Assembly (NCBI GenBank): GCA_027563935.2
Contig: CM050454.1
Span: 48,822,596-48,886,595 of the forward strand
Reading direction: 5' to 3'
DNA from: Costus lasius
Lineage: Eukaryota; Streptophyta; Magnoliopsida; Zingiberales; Costaceae
Length of the DNA: 64,000 bases
The notes under the pieces were generated by a model that saw nothing but the letters and a program-made list of their open reading frames with translations, searched no databases and was not told the DNA's origin. Shown one piece after another: positions 30,990 to 42,800 of this stretch. Both the position numbers and the translations under genes were made by a program. Numbering within the stretch: the stretch's first letter is position 1; the number at the start of each line of letters is the position of its first letter.

Positions 30990-31197
30990 AATGTATCTCT
31001 TGAGGGTTAGGGGCTGCATAGTCCCTAAGCAATCTTTTGTTTCTCATCAGATCTAAGTTTCCTGTGCATAATAACATAGATGGATCAAATAACTCAAGTA
31101 AACAAAATAGAACAGAGAGATAGAACATAAGCAATAAATAAACAAAACCTAGTATAGCAATACTCTCAATATCTTCAATATTGATAAAAACCAAGGT

Positions 31198-31214
31198 CCT
31201 TGGCAATGGCGCCA
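31198..31214 (-). promoter_or_regulatory. Gypsy G primer binding site
   Basis: On the minus strand TGGCGCCATTGCCAAGG follows the LTR end after a short spacer. It is the Asp type, as in Gypsy D, with one changed base in the core. Confidence 0.75.
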
Positions 31215-31224
31215 AAAAACATAT

Positions 31225-33067
31225 TGCGTCCGCAAGTGCACGGATACTCGAAGTAATAAAGAACGATATCGAACCACAGAGACCTCGTTGTCAAGTACTG
31301 AATAATTGAGTTCTTACTATCTAGGCAATCGAAACTATTCAAGTGAACTAATGAAAGCTAACAAAAATATCAGAGAGAGAGAGAGATTGGGACTAGGGTT
31401 TCATCCTCTTTAATTTCTATGACTAGATATGAATAGTAGTTTGTCAGTTTAATTTTATCATGATAAAGATATAATTTACTTCATAAAAGGATCATCTCAC
31501 TTTTGTGTAGACAATCATGCAGGGACCGATCTTCGCTTTCGCGTAAGATCTATCCCAAGCTGAAAATAAGTAAATCATCAATAAAAGAACTCAAGGATCA
31601 CTTTCATGCATCCGAATTCTAAGTTGATTATCTCAAGTGGAATCTCAAGGAACACTTTCATGCATCCGAGTCTCAACACAAGTTCTACTTATGGTTCTCC
31701 AACGTTCCGATCCACACTTTCACACAAGATCTCCACGTTTGATAAATTAACTCAATCCTAGATTCATATTATTATCATGGCAATTATTCATCTAAAATCA
31801 AGAAACAAGAACAAACCTAATTTCTTACAGTAAGTTCCTAACATTCAATTTTAGGGTTCCAAGTTCTCAAGCAAGTCATCTTTTGATCCTTATTATGAAA
31901 ACTCTAAAACATGATTAATAACATGAATCTATGGAGAATTAAATAGCAATTATCATGCTAAAATTATACATGACGAAGTAATGAAAAATTTATCTAGTCA
32001 TTGAGAAATAAAAGGGAATTACTCCCCCATGTCCCATAAAAGGTTTAAGCTATCATGGGTAAAAGATTACAATAATCCATAGTATCAAAGTGTAGGAAAT
32101 CAAGAAAGAGAGGAAAAACAAATAACCACACGGCTGTATTGGAAATTACAGCCGTAATTTTCATGCGTGAACAGTGCCGTCGGCGTGCTTTTGTTGATTT
32201 CTCCTCCGATCGAGATCTTTTCTCTCTGAAACTTCTGGGGTATCATCTCCTGTTCCAAGCGAAGCTTCCCCTCAAATTTCATGGCCAGAGATGTGTTGCA
32301 CGCTTCCCGGCGGTGAAACCTAAGGCAGCGGCGTGTAACTCAATTTCACTCTCCTAAGTGGATGAAAATTAGGGCTTCTTTGTTCTTCGTCTTCTCCATG
32401 AGAAAAGCCCTCCTTTCTCTTCTTACGGATCTTAGAATTATGGCTTGGATCATCCACAATCGATTGCACAAAAATTGGGCTTCAAAAAGTCGATGAAAAT
32501 CCCGTGTTCAGAACATAATTATGGCCGTGGTTTTTGTTACGGCACTGCCGTATTTTCTTTATGTTCTTCTGTACAGGATTTGACCAAAATTATGGTACCG
32601 TGAAATTACTTACGGTCGTACCATATTTTCTCCAAATTTCTCGGGTGAAAAATCGCCTCAAAATACGGCACCGTGGAAATGATTGCGGCCCTACCGTAAA
32701 ATATGGAAATCTCTCACGTGAAAAATAGACAGAAATTACAGCCCGTGAAATTCCTTACGGTAGTGCCGTAATTTCTAAAAAACTTTCTGGATGAAAACTC
32801 CCCAAATTACGACAGCGCTCTGATATTCGGTAGCCGGTGAAAATACGGTACCGTAGTATAGATTACGGCCCTGTCGTATTTTGGTCTGAAGCTCCAATGT
32901 TCATGAAATTTGAGATGTAATCTTCTCTTGATGGTGAGAATTCATTCATGCATCTAGATTCCGCAGTTTTTGATAAAAGAAGGCATAAAAATAAGCAAAG
33001 AGTGTAAATATGACACAAAAATATCTATCAAATGACACAAAATTTCCTATAAATTTTGGTGTCATCA
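31225..33067 (-). repeat. Gypsy G LTR
   Basis: 1843 bp from TGCGTCC (31225) to GTCATCA (33067) in window orientation. It includes an AG microsatellite at 31372-31386 and an array of inverted repeats at 32141-32883. The outer 170 bp are AT-rich. Confidence 0.7.
32141..32883 (-). repeat. Inverted-repeat array in the Gypsy G LTR
   Basis: Six imperfect hairpins at about 32143, 32539, 32586, 32660, 32731 and 32840. The first pairs AAATTAC with GTAATTT; 32731 pairs AGAAATTAC with GTAATTTCT; 32840 pairs AAAATACGG with a right arm ending GTATTTT. The last four are 71-109 bp apart. Cores carry CCGTGAAA or ACGGCC. The sequence is unrelated to the Gypsy D palindromes but the layout is similar. Confidence 0.7.
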
Positions 33068-33797
33068 ATGCGTGAGGCTGCTTGTTTTTGCTGATAACTG
33101 TTGTGGCTGTAATGTGCTGAATGCTATGAATATGTGTGTTTATTGAGCCAAAGGCTCACGCTACTAAATGCTGCTTGCGGGTACTTGAATACCCCCTCCC
33201 TTGCATATTTCTCTGTTGGTATTGTCTAGTGGCTTGTATTGGGAAAGAGTGTAAGTGAGGTTCATTCATGTATGTGCATGGGCTGATTTTGTAAAGATGA
33301 AAAAAAAAAGAGAATACAAATAAGAAAGAAGACAAGGGGAGTCTGAAATGAATATAAAAGAGGGAAAAGGGGACTCCACCTTAGGGCTGGTTTGCGTGTG
33401 CACTGTTGTGAAGCCATTCGGCTTGGGCAATATAAGTGAGTGGGCAAGGTTTTGATTTCTTTTGGATAGCCTTCACTTCCCCAGCTCTCTGGTTAACGAT
33501 CTTAGGCCCGTTGACTAGAAAAAAAAATTGTAGGGTGAATTAGGGCTTAACACTTGCCATACGTAGGGTCATGGGCGTGATGGGGTGAGCAGATTTGCGC
33601 TGAACGCGACACAGTTGGGGACACGGCCGTGCTTTCTTTCATAAGGGGAAGTCCGTGTCATGGCCATGCTTGTATTTGTCACTCCCGTGATGGGTGTTGT
33701 GGCTAGAACTTGAGTTTGTGCTTAGTTTTGTGAGCTCATCACCGCTAGGGACACGGCTGTGCCTGGGGCCATGCCTAGCTGCGCCGAGGGTTGCACA
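33068..33797. other. Unclassified interval
   Basis: About 730 bp between Gypsy G and Copia C. No credible ORF. GGGACACGGCCGTG near 33619 and GGGACACGGCTGTG near 33748 are short palindromic words of the kind seen in other Gypsy untranslated regions. It may be the end of another Gypsy element or unique flanking DNA. Confidence 0.4.
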
Positions 33798-35274
33798 TGT
33801 TGGGAAACCCCGGCGACATTTTACAATTTTCAGAGTTATGGACATACATTTTTCGCAGCGGAAGAATGTCCCCGAAACAGGCCAGTCCCAAAAACCCAGT
33901 GAAGATCGCAAGCAAGGGAGTCGACACGATGAGTTAGGAAATACCTTAAGAGCAATGTAGAGCGATGCCGATGTAGGCGCCGAAGTGTACGCCCTCTGCA
34001 GTCTCACACACACGGATCTCTTGAGTTCTCTTCTCCCACGCCCGGTGCTAGCCTCGGGAAGAAGATCCAAGCCTTAGTTCTCTTCTTGAATGCTTGCGCC
34101 ACCTCCAAGGTAGAAGCGCCAATTGAAGAAGAAGAGAGGAGAAGGGAGAATGCCGCCAAGCCTTTCCTTCTCTTGCGCCAAGGAGGAAGAAGGGAAGAAA
34201 CTCGCGGTTATGGAAGAAGATGCGCCCTTGTCCCAAGCCTTTCGCCCCTCCTCTTGTGTTCACGCCTTCAAGGATTGATTACACACAAGAGGGGGCGACT
34301 AGGGTCATATTTATAGGGCAAGAGGCAGTTAGGGTAATGGCTAGGATCATGACAAGTGTAGGGCTAGGATGAGGAGGTTTGAGATAAGGAAAGTCTCCAA
34401 GACATTTCCATAATTCTCATTCAACCTTACCTTTTGTTCCCACGCCTTTCCTTGTGCGCCAAGGCCTTGCCTTGCATCTCAAGCAATGCCATAGAGGCAT
34501 GCATTCCATCCTAGGAAGAGAGGGGGAGGCGCCCTTTACTTCCATAATGAAGCAAAGGCGCCAACATGACCCCATTATGCCCCTAGGCGCCTAATGGTTC
34601 ATGTTTCTCCCCATTATACCCTTTTAGCCTCTCATCTCTTCATGAGAACTTGTTATTGGGCCTCATTGGATAATGAGCTAGCCCAAACATCATTGCATAG
34701 GTTGATTAAGCACTTGGATCCAATCCAACGCAACCCTAATCCAAATGTGACCAACCATGGTCAAATACGGGTCAACCTGCCAAAAATGAAGTTTGGCTCC
34801 AATAACATTCTTCCATCTCATCAGGCCCATTGGCGCTGATGAAATCTCCCAATTAGATCCGAGTTATCCAATAACTCGATCATAAGGCTTCCCAATCAAT
34901 ACGAGAACTCAAGTATCAAGGTGTGCGACCCTGTAGGTTCTTCTGACGCTGGTAGTGCTGACCAGAGGTCATCACAAGCAGTGAGTGGCACCTAGCAGTG
35001 CATCACTACTACCCAGGTCATTGGAATGGATATCGACATCGACATCCCCATCATCGCAACTAGGTACAGATGCATTACAGTCTCTTTGCCGAACTGATAT
35101 CCGATTGGACAAGTGTGTCACCACTTGTTTTCATCCAATCACATGGCTATGACTAAAACAGGTTCTCACCTGGGTATGGCCATACACTCTCAGTCATAGA
35201 ACCATAAAGGAGCTCCATGGATATCATACTTCCTTAGGGAAGGGGCAAATCCTATGTCTGTCCATTGATCTTCT

Positions 35275-38200
35275 TGTAACATCCCACATTCTTAACCCCA
35301 AACAAATGGCACAATTCACAAATGATACAGGATGTTTCATATAATATCGATCATATGCTAGGTAAAACCGAGTTCAAGAAAACACGATCTGAAAAATTTC
35401 CATAAATTCATACATACAAATTCACAAAACTCAAATCTCATAAATCTCATAAGGGTACCTGCCACCACGCAATCCTTGCACTAGACATATGCAAGGCAAC
35501 AGTTATATCAAATCCACAGCTATATTAAATCCGTATCAAAACCATAAAATCCAAAAAGGTACCTGCCACCAGGCAATACTTGCACTAGACATATGCAAGT
35601 TACAGATATATCAAAACCGATTACAAAGAATACACCATAAACCGAAATTCACAACAAAATCACAAAATCGATTTTATAAACTCATATCAAACACCGAAAC
35701 CAGGCTGAAGCCCGCGGTGACACAAAAATCAAACTCATAAGACTGCCATAACCGGCAACATAATTCACATAGTTCACATAGTCTCATGATTCACATAGTT
35801 CATATAATTTATGTTAAGGCCACAACCGGCCCCAATAATTAAGCATAAAAATTCTTAAAACAGCAAACAGCATAATTATCCACGCCAAAGCACTCAAGAC
35901 ATGCGCCCCTGCTCTATGCCTGAAAATAGTGAGGGGTGAGCTACACAGCCCAGTGAGTTGATAGTCTAAATCGACCATCCAGAACATACATTCAAAAATA
36001 TAGGCAGATTATTTTAAAAATCTTTAACAGGAACATTATGTCAACATATAACAAAATAAAGAAACAGAAGTCATATAGACAGTTAAATGTACACACTAGC
36101 ATATTACAAATTCAGGTTCTAGAGTTTTACTCTAACCCAATTAAACACATATATTCTAAACCAACTAAACACACCATACTTAATTAACCTAGTTGTCCAG
36201 CATATTCAGTAGTGACCAATATGGTCTAACCCGGCTTTGGCCTAAGCACTGGGAGCTGCAAAATCTCGTGCAACACATAAACATGGACAGTGAGTAGAAT
36301 CAAGAGGTGGCCCCCGCCAGGTCACGACGTGGCACTTTGCTCTAAAACACCCCATAAACACATCGATGGATTGTGTGTAGATTCAAGAGGTGGCCCCCGC
36401 CGAGTCACGGCGTGGCACTTTGCTCCACACACCCAACATCATAAACCGAGTGATGACATCAAGAGGTGGCCCCTGTCTGATCAAGACATGGCACTTTGCG
36501 TCTTATATCACCCCAACACATAAAAGAGTAATGACATCAAGAGGTGGCCCCTGTCCGACCAAGACATGGCACTTTGCGTCAAAACCCGTTCTCCCAAAAG
36601 GTTCCTACTGGACAACAGACACATCTTATTTCATATTTCACATAGGTGAACATATTTCACAAAGGTGGACTCCTAAGTGTCAACTAGACTCTAGGATAGT
36701 CATCACAAAAATCATATCGGGCAGGCATCAACCCCCATCACAATAATCATAATAGGCAGGCTGAACATCAACCTCCTCACATATCACAATACAGGGCTGA
36801 AATTCAAACCCTTAACATAACACATAAGGACTATCCCCTTGAGTTTATAGTTACACCTAGCCTTAGTCCTAACCATCACATAATCACATAATTTTCCAAA
36901 TTTACATAACCCATAATTTTCCAAATTCACATAATCACACATATTGTTCAAAATTCACATAACATAACACATAATATTTTATATTCGAATATCACCGAAT
37001 ATAGTGTAGTCCTTAAATTTCATGCTGATTAGTTTAATCAAATTTTGCTATGTTATCACCCAAATTTTCTCAAACAAAATACATGACCATAAACATATAA
37101 TATGTTACACACATAAAGAAATAACTAAGGTAGCGTTAACAGCATTTATAAAGCATCCATAAAATCAACATAAATTGTAAAACATGTATTCTTATAAATC
37201 ACTTTACAAATTACCACAAATTACCACATGTAAACATGTTAACTACAACTATAAAAATTTCGGTTTAACTACAATTATAAAGGTATCGGTTTTCATACAT
37301 GCTATAAAAATCATTGATCTAATGTTACCAAAATTCCCTATAAAATACCTAGTTAACAAGAATTTCATGCTCAAAATTCAATGATCTAAAGCTACCAAAA
37401 ATCCCTATAAAAATACCTTAAATTTCATGCCACAATTTTCGGTTTTCATGAGATACATACCTTTTACAAAATTTCGGTTTTCATGAAAATACAAGAAGAT
37501 CTTAAATTCGGTTTCACGAACAATAAGGATATATAAATATTCGGTTTCCATGACAATTATACCATTATAACTTTCGGTTATCACAAGAAGAAGTCTTGAA
37601 TTTTCGGTTTTTAACATTGCAAATCTCTAATCAATCTCATGCATCAATAACACAACCCAATTGTTAGGAATCAATTAAGACAACCCACTCACCTTGAAAC
37701 TTAGGTTAAAAATCTCCCCAACAAAAATCGTCCAAAGCCTTTGAAGTCACCCAAAGGATCTCCAAGAAATCGCCAAGAAAGTTTCACCTCAAGGGAAATT
37801 CGCCAAGGGAAGAAGATGGAGAAAAATCGCCTCAAAACTCTTCAATAATCGCCACTTCTTCAAGCCGCCACCCTAATTTTTCTCAAGACTCCAAAAATCG
37901 CCAATAATCTCACCCTAGTCGATATTACCACTTAAACTTTGGGTTTTTAAATTTTAAACCCATTAACCAATTAATTCCAATAGGGTTTAACCCATATAAT
38001 TCATAATTTCGAATTTTCAAACCCAATAACCCATAGTTAACCAATTAATTTAATTAACTTACAAATAACCAATCACTTAACCGAAATCCAATAAGGATTT
38101 AATTAATATCCAATAAGGATTTAATTAACCAATAAGGTCTAATTAATTAACCAACAAACTGTAATTAATTAACTTACAATTTACAACCCATAAATCCCAA

Positions 38201-38452
38201 TTAATTTATTATGAACAACCAATAATAATTCATCATAAATTAACAGCCAATAATCAAATAAATAATCTCTAATTAATTTACAATAAATTAACAACCAAAT
38301 AAACTCAAATCAAATAATTACAAATTAACAATCAATAAGCCAGTTAATTAGCATCCAATAATTTTATTTAAATCACAATAAAATATCACAGCTAATGATT
38401 TTATTTAAATCCAAATAATGCTTACCAGGACTTAAGATCCTTGGATCTTACA
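35275..38452 (-). repeat. Gypsy F 3' LTR (complete, 3178 bp)
   Basis: Runs from TGTAACATCCC to GGATCTTACA in window orientation. It has a four-copy tandem repeat (36299-36580) and a two-copy repeat of about 107 bp (GGTACCTGCCACCA at 35455 and 35562). Part of it is rich in TTCGGTTTTCATG words (37430-37610), and 37900-38450 is very AT-rich with repeated AATTAATTAACCAATAAGG words. The small ORFs in it look spurious. Confidence 0.88.
36299..36580. repeat. Four-copy tandem repeat in the Gypsy F LTR
   Basis: TCAAGAGGTGGCCCC followed by a 12-base variable part and GTGGCACTTTGC or ATGGCACTTTGC recurs at about 36301, 36384, 36460 and 36538 (spacing 83, 76, 78). The partner LTR has it at 43827, 43910, 43986 and 44064. 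Confidence 0.85.
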
Positions 38453-38463
38453 TCCCTCCCTCC
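38453..38463 (-). promoter_or_regulatory. Gypsy F polypurine tract
   Basis: GGAGGGAGGGA on the minus strand lies directly before the LTR start TGTAAGATCC. Confidence 0.8.
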
Positions 38464-38481
38464 TTATAAAGCTTTAGTCCT

Positions 38482-41400
38482 CTAAAGCTCAGCATCCATA
38501 TCATCAAAGAGGTAAGCATAAAATTTCCTCATATCAGCTTCAGTCTCCCATGTCGCCTCCTCAACTGACTGATTTCCCCAGATAACCTTTACCAAAGGTA
38601 TAGTCTTGTTCCTCAGGACTTTATCTTTTCTATCAACAATCCGGAGAGGTCTTTCCTCGAAAGTCAAATCACTCTGAATCTGAAGAGGTTCCAACTCCAA
38701 CACATGAGATGGATCAGGATGATATTTCCTCAAAGCAGAGACATGGAATACATTATGCACATGATCCAAAGCAGGAGGTAAAGCTAACCGGTAAGCCACT
38801 GGACCAATTCTCTCAATAATGTCAAAAGGGCCTACAAACCTAGGGCTTAACTTGCCCTTTTTGCCAAACCTCATAACACCCTTAGTAGGTGACACCTTTA
38901 AGAAAACATGATCTCCTACCATAAACTCCAGGGAACGACGACGGTCATCAGCATAACTCTTCTGTCTGTCCCGAGCAATCTTCAATTTATCCTGAATCTC
39001 TCTGACTTTATCAGTAGTCTCCTGAACTGCATCAGATCTCAAAATCATTCTGTCACCAGTTTCCTCCCAACACAAGGGAGTCCTACACCTTCTTCCATAC
39101 AAAGCCTCATATGGAGCCATCTGAATACTGGAGTGGAAGCTATTATTATAAGTGAACTCTATCAAAGATAGATCCCGATTCCACTCAGAACTCCAATCAA
39201 CCACATAAGCTCTCAACAAGTCTTCTAGAGTCTGTATAGTACGCTCCGTCTGGCCATCAGACTGAGGATGGTATGCTGTACTAAAACTCTTCTTGAGGTC
39301 CTGATACATCTTAGTCACGCCAGGATGTAGAGAATATTTGGAGTTATGGCTGTCCTCCAATATTTCTTTCCTCAAGCTCGGTTCCTCAGGGACACATACC
39401 CTTCCACGAAACCAAAGAATACCATCATCAGACAGGCTAAAATCCTGAACTGCGCCATCAACCAGACTATCCCTGATCTGAACTAATTTCGGATCCACAG
39501 ACTGCTGATCTCTGATCTTCTGCAACAAAGCAGACTGTACTCTGAGAAAAGCCACGTAACCAGTCTGAACTTTAGGAGAAACACTGATCTTGAGATCTCT
39601 GAACTCCTGCAGTAACTGCCACTCACTAACCCGTAAAGCAGCTACTGAAGTAACTGGATGTCTGCTCAGCGCATCCGCCACTACATTGGCCTTTCTAGCC
39701 TGATACTGAATGGAGAAGTCATAGTCTTTGATCAACTCCATCCATCTTCTCTGTCTCATGTTCAACTCCTTCTGAGTGAAGATATACTTGAGACTCTGGT
39801 GATCAGTGAACAGATCAAACTCCTGACCCAGCAAATAGTGACGCCATATCTTCAAAGCAAAGACTACGGCCGCCAACTCTAAGTCATGAGTAGGGTAGTT
39901 CAATTCATACTCCTTCAGTTGTCTCGAAGCATAGGCTACTACAGAACCCTTCTGCATCAAGACACAACCCAACCCTTTGCCAGAAGCATCTGTATAGACA
40001 GTAAACCTTTCCCCATCACTAGGAATAATGAGGATTGGTGTACTAGTCAACCTCCTTTTCAGCTCTTGAAAGCTCTCTTCACACTTATCATCCCAAATAA
40101 ACTTGGCCTCCTTTCTGGTTAATTTAGTTAAAGGACCCGCCAACTTGGAGAATCCCTCAACAAATCTCCGGTAGTAACCTGCTAAACCCAGGAAACTTCT
40201 GATCTCAGTAGCACTAGTCGGTCTTCGCCAATTAAGGATGGCTTGCACTTTAACTGGATCCACAGACACCCCCTGACCAGAAATCACATGTCCAAGGAAA
40301 CTGATCTTCTCTAGCCAGAACTCACACTTACTAGCCTTGGCATATAATCGGTTCTTCCTCAGAACCTCCAGCACTCTGCGCAAGTCACTGACATGATCTG
40401 AAGTAGTCCGTGAGTATACCAAAATATCGTCTATAAAGACTACCACACAAGAGTCAAGCAATTCATGGAATACCCTGTTCATCAAATCCATGAAAACAGC
40501 AGGTGCATTCGTCAGTCCAAAAGGCATAACTAAAAATTCGAAATGCCCATACCTGGTCCTGAAAGCAGTCTTAAATATATCCTCATCCTTGACCCTAAGC
40601 TGATAATACCCTGATCTCAGATCAATCTTAGAGAACACTGTCGCTCCCTATAATTGATCAAATAGATCATCAATTCTGGGAAGAGGATACTTATTCTTGA
40701 TAGTCACTTGGTTCAATTGCCTGTAGTCTATACACATCCTCAGGGTTCCATCTTTCTTCTTTACAAATAGCACAGGCGCTCCCCAGGGAGAAGCACTAGG
40801 CCGAATATACCCTTTCTCTAGCAATTCCTCCAGTTGTTTCTTAAGCTCGGCCAACTCTGAAGTAGCCATACGATAAGGAGCTCTGGAGATAGGTGCCGTA
40901 CCTGGCGCCAACTCAATGCCAAACTCTACTTCTCTAATCGGTGGCAAGCCTGAAAATTCTTCAGAGAACACATCAGGAAATTCTTTCACCACCGCCATCT
41001 GAGTCAAATCAGAAGTAGAATCATCCTGCACCTTAACATGCGCAAGATAACCCTTGCACCCATTAGCAAGTAATTTCCTGGCCTGCAGGAAAGATATCAC
41101 ATGCGGTCCTTGGTCTGACACTAGACCTCTCACAAACAGTCGATTCCCATCTAACAAATTCAAAGTGATTACTTTCTCAAAGCAATCCACAGAGGCATGA
41201 TGGGAAGACAACCAATCCATTCCTAAGATGATATCATAATCTTGCATGTCTAAGAGGATTATATCTACCAGAAACTCATAACCCTCTACATGTACTACAC
41301 AGTCAGCACAAACAGTATCTGTAGATAACGATTTTCCTAAGGGAGTACTCACAGACACAGCATAATTCATCACCTTAGGTAACACAGGTAAACATGCAGC

Positions 41401-42675
41401 AAACTTAACAGATACAAAAGATAAATTTGCACCAGGGTCAAATAATATGCGGGCTAACTGATCAAATACGAATAAAGTACCTTCCACGACGGATCGGGAA
41501 GCTCGTGTATCCTTCTCAGCCACAGCATACACTCTAGTCTGGACTGTAGGCTTATCTGCGCCTCTAGGTTGCATCTCAGGTTCTCTGCAGTCCTTAGCCA
41601 TGTGCCCTGGTTTCTTACACCTGAAGCATATACCATTCTTCCTATGACAGTCTTTCACTAGATGTCCCTTGAGCCCACAATAACTACAAGTGATACCGTT
41701 TCTTACATCCCTGGCATCCCTGAACTGCTGCGGTGCATCCCTGGTCTGCTGCGGTGCCTTGTAGGAGTAAGGCTTATACCTGCTCTTGTTGTAGTCTTTA
41801 TGCTTAGGGTACTTCTTACCCTTGCCGCCACTACCATACTGAGGAACCGCCGCCTCAGCTGCAGGAACCACTGCCACGGCAACATGAGAACTCCTCTCAG
41901 ATATATACCTCTCAATGGTGCGTGCTCGCCCAACAGTCTCAACATAGGTCTCCAAATGTTGAGCACCAAACTGCTCTCTAATGTCCCATCTGAGACCTCT
42001 GAGAAACTTGGTAGCTCTCCTCTTTTCAGTGTTTATCAGATGAGGAGCATACTTTCCCAATTTCGTGAACTGTAATTCATACTGGTCCACAGTCATATCA
42101 CCCTGCTCCAGGTGAATAAATGCCACCTCTCGGTCCTCTACCAAACTATCTGGGAAGTACTTCTCGTTAAATCGAGACAAGAAGTAAGGCCAATCTACAG
42201 TCTCATGTCTTTCTTCGGCAAGTCTCACCATGCCTTTCCACCACTCATCTGCGTCAGCACGCATCATATAGGTGGTCAAACATAACTTATCTTCGTCCGA
42301 GCAACGCATAACTTGGAAAATCTTTTCCAAGCATAACTGCCAGTTCTCGGCATTACTGGATTCTGAGCCTCCATAAAATGAGCTAGGACCCAGTTTCTGG
42401 AATTCACTCACAAGTGAAGCATAGCGCCTGTGAGCGCCCTCCTGAGAGTCATCCCCCACTGCCCGAGTAGTAGTCTGGGGTCTCTCTCGAGTCAGCTGCT
42501 GCAAAAGCTGATGTTGTGCTTCTTGGTGCTGAGTCTGCTGCTGCTGCAGCATCTGAGCTTGCCTCTCTATCATAGCACCTTGTTGCTGAACCATGCCAGT
42601 CAGAGCCTCAATAGTTCTCGTGAGGTTCGGGGTCTGCTCGCCCTCATCACTAGCATTTCCTCTGGTCCGCACCAT
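38482..42675 (-). pseudogene. Gypsy F gag-pol: amber codon and integrase deletion
   Basis: Two ORFs (42675-40648 and 40638-38482) lie in one frame, separated only by a TAG at 40650-40648 where relatives have Gln. The first part has a Gln-rich coiled stretch (residues 28-60), gag (about 85-260), two knuckles [14 protein letters not shown] and [14 protein letters not shown] (330-363), a protease with [11 protein letters not shown] (412-422; DSG is usual) and the start of RT. The second part continues RT with FIDD, then RNase H ([10 protein letters not shown]), then the integrase N-terminal zinc region. There the frame jumps from MYQDLKK to [15 protein letters not shown], losing roughly 130-150 residues with the first two catalytic Asp. 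The C-terminus ends in a chromodomain-like segment ([16 protein letters not shown]). The start MVRTRGN fits the family. Confidence 0.88.
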
Positions 42676-42783
42676 CTTAAATGCCTACACACACATATCA
42701 TAGTCAGGAAACAATCATAAACCTAACAGGTGTCTAGCAATACACAAACATGTTTTCCCCCAAACTAAGTTTTAGCTAGCCAA

Positions 42784-42797
42784 CTCCTCTGATACCA
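42784..42797 (-). promoter_or_regulatory. Gypsy F primer binding site
   Basis: On the minus strand TGGTATCAGAGGAG follows the LTR end TTACA after a three-base spacer. Met tRNA type. Confidence 0.85.
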
Positions 42798-42800
42798 TTC

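Larger units (their letters stand above)
30990..33067 (-). mobile_element. Gypsy G fragment (5' LTR and leader, minus strand)
   Basis: A minus-strand Gypsy fragment consisting of the 5' LTR (31225-33067), primer site and about 200 bp of leader, cut where it meets Gypsy D near 30989. No coding region remains. LTR start TGATGACACC and end TGCGGACGCA on the minus strand resemble Gypsy D and place it in the same broad group. Confidence 0.72.

Noticed and set aside
36290..36746. ORFs of 77 and 118 codons in the Gypsy F LTR, repeated at 43816-44272
   Set aside because: They are translations of the four-copy tandem repeat and have no independent support.
35275..38452. Possible CRISPR-like array from the repeated units in the Gypsy F LTR
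   Set aside because: Only four imperfect units occur, inside an LTR of a plant retrotransposon, with no cas genes. It is an ordinary tandem repeat.
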